A stretch of DNA of 64,000 nt, taken from the NCBI GenBank assembly GCA_946187775.1, contig CAMHSI010000002.1, forward strand, positions 1 to 64,000, given 5' to 3'. The stretch is from an uncultured Clostridia bacterium. Lineage in GTDB: Bacteria; Bacillota; Clostridia; Christensenellales; Aristaeellaceae. Made by a program: the position numbers and the translations under genes. Positions 57,478 through 64,000 of this stretch are shown piece after piece (the first letter of the stretch is position 1; every line of letters begins with the position of its first letter). Under the pieces are notes generated by a model. The model saw only the letters and a list, made by a program, of their open reading frames with translations, did no database searches and was not told the origin of the DNA.

Positions 57478-58311
57478 TCAGAATCCGATGATCAGCCCCC
57501 GGCGCTCCGCGTAGAAGCTGTCCAGCCCCCGGGTCTTCATCAGCGTCACCCGGATGCCCCGGAACGTCTCTTCCAGCTGTTCCTTCAGCGCCGCGGCGCA
57601 CTTCTCGTTCAGGCAGTGGCTGATGCGGATTTCCATCCCCGCCGGGCCGATCTTTTTGATTTCCTCCGTCAGGAAGCGGATCATGCTCTTGTCTCCCCGG
57701 GCCTTTCCCCGGATGGAGATCTCGCCCTCATCGCTGCCGATGCCGATCCCCCAGAATCCCAGGTGCCCGGCAATAAAGCCGATGAGCCGGCTGACCCGCC
57801 CCGCCTTGATCAGGTTGTGGTAGGACGCCAGGGCGAAAATCGTGTGGATTTTCTCCGCCTCCCGGTTCAGGGCGGCTTCAATATCCCCGAAGTCCTTGCC
57901 CGCAAGGATCAGTTCCCTGGCCTTGAGAACCAGCATGGCTGTTTCCGGCCCGGTGGCCTTGCTGTCAATCACGGCAATCTGCTTTTCGGGATTCTCTTCC
58001 TGCAGCATCTGCTTCGCGGTGCAGGCGCTGTTGTAGCTGCCGGACAGGGCGCTGGAAATGGTGAAGGCCACCACCGGCCCCTCCGGGGCGAATTTTGCCC
58101 GCCAGTCCTCCGGCGAAGGGCAGGAGGTCTGGGCCATCTCGGAATGGTTCTCGTTGGCCGTCAGCATCTCCTCAACAGGCATATCCTCATTATCCACATA
58201 CTCCCGGCTGCCGATCCGGATCGTAAAGGGAATGGTTTCGAAATCAAATACTCCTTCTCCGCCCTCCAGGGAGTGCAGATCGCAGCTGGTATCGGATACG
58301 ATGTGCCACAT
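57478..58311 (-). CDS. DegV family (fatty-acid-binding) protein
   Basis: IVSDTSCDL...; SCPSPEDW; ISSALSGSYNSA; GKARGDKSMIRFL. Confidence 0.92.
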   Translation of the reverse strand: MWHIVSDTSCDLHSLEGGEGVFDFETIPFTIRIGSREYVDNEDMPVEEMLTANENHSEMAQTSCPSPEDWRAKFAPEGPVVAFTISSALSGSYNSACTAKQMLQEENPEKQIAVIDSKATGPETAMLVLKARELILAGKDFGDIEAALNREAEKIHTIFALASYHNLIKAGRVSRLIGFIAGHLGFWGIGIGSDEGEISIRGKARGDKSMIRFLTEEIKKIGPAGMEIRISHCLNEKCAAALKEQLEETFRGIRVTLMKTRGLDSFYAERRGLIIGF

Positions 58312-58399
58312 CGCACCTCACCTCCTCTTTCCGGATATTGTACCCCTCTTCCCGCTCCTTTGCAAGGCGCCGGGAAGAAAGGAACCTTCCGGTGCCTCC

Positions 58400-60013
58400 T
58401 TAACCCCAGAGCTGGGTCAGGGCCGGAACCATCTGCTTTTTCCGGGAAACCAGCTTCGGGATGAAAACGCTGTTCTCGCCCATTTCCCGCAGGTCGAAGG
58501 CCTGCCGGATTTCTTCCCCGCCGCCCAGGAAAAGAAGCTCCGTTCCTTCCTTCAGCACGTCCGTAATCATCAGGAACACCATGTCCGCGCCGCGGTTCTT
58601 CCGGATCCGCTCCATTTCCTGAAGGAGCTCCTCCTTCCGGGCAACAAGGGAGCCGGAATCCATGGTGGTAATCTGGCTGATGATAATGTAATGATCGCTC
58701 AGGTTGAATTCCTTCAGGTCCGTTCCGATCAGCACCTCCGCGGACTTGTCCGGGGAGCTGGCGGAGAACACCTCCTGCCCCAGCTTTTCCAGGTCCAGTC
58801 CCGCGATCTTCGCCAGCCGCTCCGCCATCCGCCGGTCCCGGGGCGTCGTGGTGGGGGATTTGAACATGACCGTATCGCTTACGATGGCCGCCGCCATCAG
58901 GCCGGCCAGCTTTTCGCCGGGCATCACCCCGTTTTCCTGGAACATGGTGGCAATGATGGTGTTGGTGGAGCCCACCGGTTCGTTGCGCACGTAAACCGGA
59001 TAACCCGTCTGCACGTCCGCCAGCCGGTGATGGTCCACCACCGCCACCAGCTCCGCCTGCTCCAGTCCCGGAACGGACTGGCCCACCTCATTGTGGTCCA
59101 CCAGCACGATCCGCTTCCGTTGCGGCTGCAGCAGGTGGTAGCGGCTCAGGGTTCCCGCCACCTTGCCCTGCCGGTCCAGGATCGGGTAGCTCCGGTGCCG
59201 GCTGGTCAGCATTGCTTCCTTCACATCGTCCAGGTAGTCGTCCAGGTGGAATCCCTGCACATCCTTCCGCCGGGCCACCCGGCCCACCGGCGTGGCCAGG
59301 TACAGCCACCGGGCCGCCCGCCACGCGTCCAGCGGCGTGGCAATCAGGCAGGTTTCGGAATGAATGCCCCGGTATTTTTCTCCCAGGCCGCTCCGGCAGA
59401 GAATCACGCACCGGATCTTTTTCTCCAGGGCGCGCTCAACGATCTCCGGCTGGTTTCCGCACAGGATAATGCTGTCCTGCCCGATGCCGTTCAGCGGATC
59501 CCCGGCTTCCGGCAGCGCAACGGCCACCTCGCCGGAAAGGCTCTCAAAAAGGTCCTCCTCGCTGTTCAGGATCCGCCCCTCCAGCGCCGACAGCACATTC
59601 AGGATCGGCGCGTCCTGCAGCACGGGGGTCTGGATGGCCTGCATGTCGTTCTGGGCAATGGCCGTCTCCGTAATCAGTCCGTAGAGGGTTTCATCCTCGT
59701 TGGTAATCGGCAGCACGCTCAGGTTCGGATGCTCCTGCAGCAGGTTCCAGGCGTAGCTCACCGGCACCCCCGCGGCCAGCCGCGGCGGCTTGTCGTATTC
59801 CACGTCCCGCACCTGCGTCCGCACGGAGGAGATCATGGGCGGCGCCTCAAACCCGAACCGTTTGAGCAGGAACGCGGTCTCATCGTTCACAATTCCCAGC
59901 CGCACCGGGATATAGTCGTTCTCCCCCAGCATGTTGTACAGCGCCGCGTAGGAAATCGCGGCCACGATTGCGTCCGTATCCGGGTTCCGGTGTCCGCAGA
60001 CATAGGTCGTCAT
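58400..60013 (-). CDS. Manganese-dependent inorganic pyrophosphatase with CBS/DRTGG insert
   Basis: VCGHRNPDTDAIVAAISYA; LVDHNEVGQSVPG; VVDHHRLADVQT; two CBS-like regions between them. Confidence 0.92.
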   Translation of the reverse strand: MTTYVCGHRNPDTDAIVAAISYAALYNMLGENDYIPVRLGIVNDETAFLLKRFGFEAPPMISSVRTQVRDVEYDKPPRLAAGVPVSYAWNLLQEHPNLSVLPITNEDETLYGLITETAIAQNDMQAIQTPVLQDAPILNVLSALEGRILNSEEDLFESLSGEVAVALPEAGDPLNGIGQDSIILCGNQPEIVERALEKKIRCVILCRSGLGEKYRGIHSETCLIATPLDAWRAARWLYLATPVGRVARRKDVQGFHLDDYLDDVKEAMLTSRHRSYPILDRQGKVAGTLSRYHLLQPQRKRIVLVDHNEVGQSVPGLEQAELVAVVDHHRLADVQTGYPVYVRNEPVGSTNTIIATMFQENGVMPGEKLAGLMAAAIVSDTVMFKSPTTTPRDRRMAERLAKIAGLDLEKLGQEVFSASSPDKSAEVLIGTDLKEFNLSDHYIIISQITTMDSGSLVARKEELLQEMERIRKNRGADMVFLMITDVLKEGTELLFLGGGEEIRQAFDLREMGENSVFIPKLVSRKKQMVPALTQLWG

Positions 60014-60029
60014 GCTTTTTCCTCCCTGT

Positions 60030-61052
60030 TTACTCTCCGGTGCCGTATCCGTCCGGGTTCATGCTCTGCCATCTCCAGGTATCCGCGCACATCTCCTCAA
60101 TCCCGTACTCCGCTTCCCAGCCCAGCTCTTCCCTGGCCTTTCCGGGGTCGCAGTAGCAGGTGGCGATGTCTCCGGCACGCGGAGGCTTGATCACATAGGG
60201 AATCTTCTTTCCGCAGGCCTTTTCAAAGGCGTGCACCACCTCCAGCACGCTGTAGCCGTGCCCCGTGCCCAGGTTGTAAACCCGCACCGCGCTCTCCTCC
60301 CGGAACTTGTTCAGCGCCAGCACGTGCCCCCGGGCCAGGTCTGTCACGTGGATATAGTCCCGCACGCCGGTTCCGTCCGGCGTGTCGTAGGTATCCCCGA
60401 AAACCCCCAGCTCCGGCAGCCGGCCGATGGCCACCTGCGCCACGTAGGGCACCAGGTTGTTGGGAATTCCCTTGGGATCCTCGCCGATCCTGCCGCTCTT
60501 GTGCGCCCCGATGGGGTTGAAATACCGCAGCAGGATGACGCTCCATTCCGGGTCCGAGGTCCGGATATCCGTCAGGATCTGCTCCAGCATCCACTTGGTC
60601 CATCCGTAGGGATTCGTGCACACGCCCTTGGGGCATTCCTCGGTAATCGGAACAAAGGCCGGATCCCCGTAAACCGTGGCGGAGGAGCTGAAGATGATTT
60701 TCTTCACCCCGTGCCGGCGCATGGTATCCGTCAGCACCAGCGTCCCGTTCAGGTTGTTTGTATAGTATTCAATGGGCTTGCGGACCGATTCCCCCACCGC
60801 CTTGTATCCCGCGAAATGAATCACCGCGTCAAAGCTGTGGGCGGAAAAAATTTTCTCCATGGCCTCCCGGTCCCCGATATCCGCCTGGTAAAAAACCGGC
60901 GTCTTTCCGGTGATCTCACCGATCCGGTCCACCGCCTTCCGGCTGGCGTTGTACAGGTTGTCCACGATCACCGTCTCGTGCCCCGCCTCCAGCAGCTCCA
61001 CGCAGGTATGGCTTCCGATGTAGCCCGCGCCTCCCGTAACCAATATCCTCAT
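60030..61052 (-). CDS. galE: UDP-glucose 4-epimerase
   Basis: MRILVTGGAGYIGSHTCVELLEAGHETVIVDNL; 340 aa. Confidence 0.96.
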   Translation of the reverse strand: MRILVTGGAGYIGSHTCVELLEAGHETVIVDNLYNASRKAVDRIGEITGKTPVFYQADIGDREAMEKIFSAHSFDAVIHFAGYKAVGESVRKPIEYYTNNLNGTLVLTDTMRRHGVKKIIFSSSATVYGDPAFVPITEECPKGVCTNPYGWTKWMLEQILTDIRTSDPEWSVILLRYFNPIGAHKSGRIGEDPKGIPNNLVPYVAQVAIGRLPELGVFGDTYDTPDGTGVRDYIHVTDLARGHVLALNKFREESAVRVYNLGTGHGYSVLEVVHAFEKACGKKIPYVIKPPRAGDIATCYCDPGKAREELGWEAEYGIEEMCADTWRWQSMNPDGYGTGE

Positions 61053-61224
61053 ATGCTTCCTCCCATGTCTCCGGTTTGAAATGATTCACGTTATTTTACC
61101 ATGGTTCCGCCGAAAGAACAATTCCGGCGGCATAAAAGCTTTGCGGTTGAAGATTCGCCGGAATGGTGTAAAATAGATGCCGCGCGGAGTCCCAAGACGC
61201 TCCCGCCGGAAAGGATTGTTCCCG

Positions 61225-61971
61225 ATGAAACGTTTTTGTTCCCTTTTGCTGCTTCTGGCGCTGCTGTGCGCCTCACTCCCGGCGTCCGCCGCATCCAAGG
61301 CTTCCCCGACGCCGCCTCCCGTGGAGCTGGAGGAAACCGTCGTGGAGGAGATCCCTCCGGAAATTGAAAAGCTGCTGGAGATTGTCCATGCCGAGTGGGA
61401 GGAAACCGCCGGCAAAAACCTGAAGAAAAGGAACAAGTACACCCAGTGGTACAATAACTACGAATGGGAATGGTGCGCCGGTTTCGTTACCTGGTGCATG
61501 ATGGAAGCCGGCATCCCCCAGGAGGATTACAGGACCATTGAGGAAGGGGAAAAGCCCGGCCTGTATCACGCCACCGCCTCCGCTCCCGGAAAGATGGCCA
61601 CCGGCTATTCCCGCATGTACCGTACCACCATGATCCCCCAAAAAGGCTTCGTTGTCGTTTACGGCAGCAAAAACAGCGGCAGCTTCTGGCATGTGGGCTT
61701 CGTTTATGATGTGGAAAAGCTCAGCGACGGACGGTACCGCCTGACCACCATCGAAGGAAACGTCAATAAGTACAGCGTCGGCATGTTTGTCCGCGACTAT
61801 GATCCCCATACCGCGAAAAAGCCCGGCAACCTTACACTGGTTCCCAAGGAAGAGCGGGATCGGGAGGAGACAAAGAATTTCTCCTATAAGTACACCTACA
61901 ATGACAAAGGCATGTATGTAAACATGTTCCTGATGCCCTGGATTCCGGCCGGGGATTCCGCCGGGAAATGA
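61225..61971 (+). CDS. Secreted CHAP-domain-like protein
   Basis: Signal peptide MKRFCSLLLLLALLCASLPASAA; Cys/His pattern EWCAGFVTWCMMEAGIP ... GSFWHVGFVYDV. Confidence 0.72.
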   Translation: MKRFCSLLLLLALLCASLPASAASKASPTPPPVELEETVVEEIPPEIEKLLEIVHAEWEETAGKNLKKRNKYTQWYNNYEWEWCAGFVTWCMMEAGIPQEDYRTIEEGEKPGLYHATASAPGKMATGYSRMYRTTMIPQKGFVVVYGSKNSGSFWHVGFVYDVEKLSDGRYRLTTIEGNVNKYSVGMFVRDYDPHTAKKPGNLTLVPKEERDREETKNFSYKYTYNDKGMYVNMFLMPWIPAGDSAGK

Positions 61972-62015
61972 ATGGCTTTCCCTTTCAGTTTTAAAGGCTT
62001 TGGAGGTTTTTTCGC

Positions 62016-62963
62016 ATGGATGTGAATATCGGCGCCTATCTGGCCGTGATGGGAGCCTGCGCGCTTTTCTCCTGCGCCCTCTTCGGCGTTTCCGCCCGGA
62101 ACCGCCTGGGGTTTTCTTCCCGCAGGGCCCTTTCCCTGGGCGTTTGCACGCTCCTGCTGGGAACGGTCCTGTGTATTCTCTGCGCGAAGGTGCTCTTTTT
62201 CTTCTTCCGCTTTTCCTACCTGACCCGCAACCGGGGCGGGGAGTTCTGGCTCTCCCTCCGCACGGAGGAGCTCTCCTATTACGGCGGCGTGGCAGGCGTC
62301 TCCTTTGCCGTGATGCTGTGCGCCCGGCTGTTCCGCCTGAATGTCCGGGAAACCCTGAATGCTTTTGCCCCGGCGGGCGCCCTCATGGCCGCCGCCGCGC
62401 GCTTCGCGGAATATTTTCTCTATCCCACGGGAACCGGAGCCACCCTGGACCAGCCGCTCCCCTTCCCCCTGGCCCTCCGCATCGTCTATGATGAGGACTA
62501 CTCGGAATACGTGCTGGCGGTCTTCATGCTGGAGGGAATCGTTTCCCTGGTTGTTTTCGTCCTTTCCCTCCTGCGGAAAAAGGAACCGCGCCGGTTCCTC
62601 CGTACCCTCGCCTGGCTCTGCATTCCGCAGATCCTGCTGGAGAGTCTGAGGTCCGACGCGATCAACTGGCTGCTGGTCCATGTGGAGCAGCTGCTCTGCT
62701 TCCTGTTTGTGCAGGGGGTCCTGGTCTGGTACGGATGGAATGGAAACCGGAAATCCTTCTCCTCCTGGGTTCCCGCCCTGCTGGGGCTGCTGGTCTGCGG
62801 GGTGATTATTGCGGGAGAATTTGCCCTGGAAGGCAAAATCCTCCTGGGCGGCTCCATGATTCCCCGCTGGATCACCTACCTGGTGATGGTCTCCGCCCTG
62901 GCGGTCCTTGCCGCCGCGGAGCACCTGGGAAACCGGAACCTCTCCGCTCACTCCCCGGGATAA
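62016..62963 (+). CDS. Multi-TM protein distantly resembling prolipoprotein diacylglyceryl transferase (Lgt)
   Basis: 315 aa; LSYYGGVAGV (cf. Lgt SFHGGxxG), AAAARFAEYF (cf. GRIGNF), ESLRSDAI...EQLL (cf. ExxRxPD...GQxLS). Confidence 0.5.
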   Translation: MDVNIGAYLAVMGACALFSCALFGVSARNRLGFSSRRALSLGVCTLLLGTVLCILCAKVLFFFFRFSYLTRNRGGEFWLSLRTEELSYYGGVAGVSFAVMLCARLFRLNVRETLNAFAPAGALMAAAARFAEYFLYPTGTGATLDQPLPFPLALRIVYDEDYSEYVLAVFMLEGIVSLVVFVLSLLRKKEPRRFLRTLAWLCIPQILLESLRSDAINWLLVHVEQLLCFLFVQGVLVWYGWNGNRKSFSSWVPALLGLLVCGVIIAGEFALEGKILLGGSMIPRWITYLVMVSALAVLAAAEHLGNRNLSAHSPG

Positions 62964-63898
62964 GCGCTGGCGAAGTAGATAATGTCGTAAATGGTCCGGT
63001 CGTTCACTTCGTTCTGGTTCACCTGATGCTTCTGGAATACAACCTGGCCGGAATTTCCCCCGTCCAGCACATAAACCGTCTTGCAGGGCGCGATGCTCAT
63101 AACCAGGTCCCGCACCTGGGCCAGGTTCAGTCCGTACCAGTTGGAAAACACAAGGTAGTGCAGGGGCTCGATCTGGGCGATGGCGATCCGGGCCGCCCAG
63201 TTCTGGGGCTGTGCGGTCAGGGGAGAGTGCTTCTCATCCAGCACGTATTCATCCGGCACGGGCTCCCCGTCGATCACCAGCGCGGGACCGAACTGGAAAG
63301 CGTTGATCACTTTCTTTCCGTCGATCTCCTCCTTGTTCATTTCCGCAAGCTCCGGACCGCCCTGGCGGATATGGAAATTGCCGTCCTCGTCAATCAGCAG
63401 CATGTCCAGGTAATCCACCACCGTGTCCCGGTATACAACGCCCTGCCGCAGGCAGTATTTGTTGCCCTCCTGTCCGTAATAGGAATTGCAGAAATCGCCG
63501 TCCACCGCCACAACGGCCTGCACCCTCTTGGCGATATCCAGCGTCCTTTTCATAATTCCCCGGGTAAAATTGGCCGGATCCCCGGAAGCGGTCCTCAGCT
63601 GTGAGGGGTGCTTGATCTTCACATCCACATAGCAGTAATACACCCCGTGGGTGCCGTTGTCCTGGGGGTTGACCATGTTTTCCCTGAATTCGTGGAATTC
63701 CGCCCGGATCGTGGGATCCTCATAGCAGTTCCTGTCCTTCTTCCAGGAGGCGCCGGCGTCATACTTCATCCCGCCGCTCAGGTCGATGGGCAGCGTATAT
63801 GTTTCCTCTCCCAGGGCCGCGCCGGCTCCCGCGCACAGCAAAGCTGCCGCCGCCGCGCTGATTCCCCTGCGGATCCAGGTGTAAATCCTCTTTTTCAT
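62948..63898 (-). CDS. Secreted phosphodiester glycosidase-like (NAGPA/DUF2233) protein
   Basis: Signal peptide; VVAVDGDFC, NAFQFGPALVIDGEPV, RIAIAQIEPLHYLVF, TVYVLDGGNSGQVVF. 3' end overlaps the Lgt-like gene by 16 bp. Confidence 0.8.
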   Translation of the reverse strand: MKKRIYTWIRRGISAAAAALLCAGAGAALGEETYTLPIDLSGGMKYDAGASWKKDRNCYEDPTIRAEFHEFRENMVNPQDNGTHGVYYCYVDVKIKHPSQLRTASGDPANFTRGIMKRTLDIAKRVQAVVAVDGDFCNSYYGQEGNKYCLRQGVVYRDTVVDYLDMLLIDEDGNFHIRQGGPELAEMNKEEIDGKKVINAFQFGPALVIDGEPVPDEYVLDEKHSPLTAQPQNWAARIAIAQIEPLHYLVFSNWYGLNLAQVRDLVMSIAPCKTVYVLDGGNSGQVVFQKHQVNQNEVNDRTIYDIIYFASAYPGE

Positions 63899-63951
63899 TG
63901 CGTTCCCTCCGGTCTTGCTTTCACGGTATCATTATACAGGAGGAACCCCGG

Positions 63952-64000
63952 ATGGGCAAGAACAACCGCCCCCGCGGCCCGGGGCCGGGCCGGAGGAGCC
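63952..64000 (+). CDS. Start of an unidentified CDS (runs off window)
   Basis: AGGAGGAACCCCGG-ATG, MGKNNRPRGPGPGRRS... Confidence 0.55.
   Translation, partial: MGKNNRPRGPGPGRRS

Overview
This 64 kb window is from a GC-rich (high-GC3) anaerobic Firmicutes/Clostridia-type chromosome; the lineage is inferred from gene content and not proven. From left to right it contains: (1) part of an rnf operon (rnfC, a fused rnfD-rnfG ORF, partial rnfE); (2) a LacI-type sensor fused to GGDEF, and an aquaporin; (3) a degraded type II CRISPR-Cas9 locus at about 6.1-8.5 kb, with a cas9 truncated at 272 aa and fused into a CRISPR repeat, a three-spacer array, and an apparently intact divergent tracrRNA with its promoter; (4) a secreted peptidase and small genes; (5) a LacI-regulated sugar ABC operon with a permease carrying an N-terminal extension and a secreted three-repeat protein; (6) tex, iorAB, a PaaK-like ligase, gyrA and gyrB; (7) a GGDEF protein; (8) a large pectin/uronate utilisation island at 31.7-55.2 kb (pectinesterase, GH4, GH105, GH28, kduI/kduD, uxaABC, kdgK, kdgA, GntR regulator). 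In this island an lplABC-like transporter is accompanied by five uncharacterised membrane proteins and an MsmX-type ATPase in a tightly overlapping gene string; (9) a pair of CobW-type GTPases, one with a very long His/Asp-rich segment and one with a C-terminal domain resembling DUF1980/TIGR03943; and (10) DegV, a CBS-containing family II pyrophosphatase, galE, and cell-envelope/secreted proteins. I recognised no tRNA, rRNA or transposase. The strongest second-look items are the CRISPR-Cas9 deletion scar and the translationally coupled membrane-protein/ATPase cluster.
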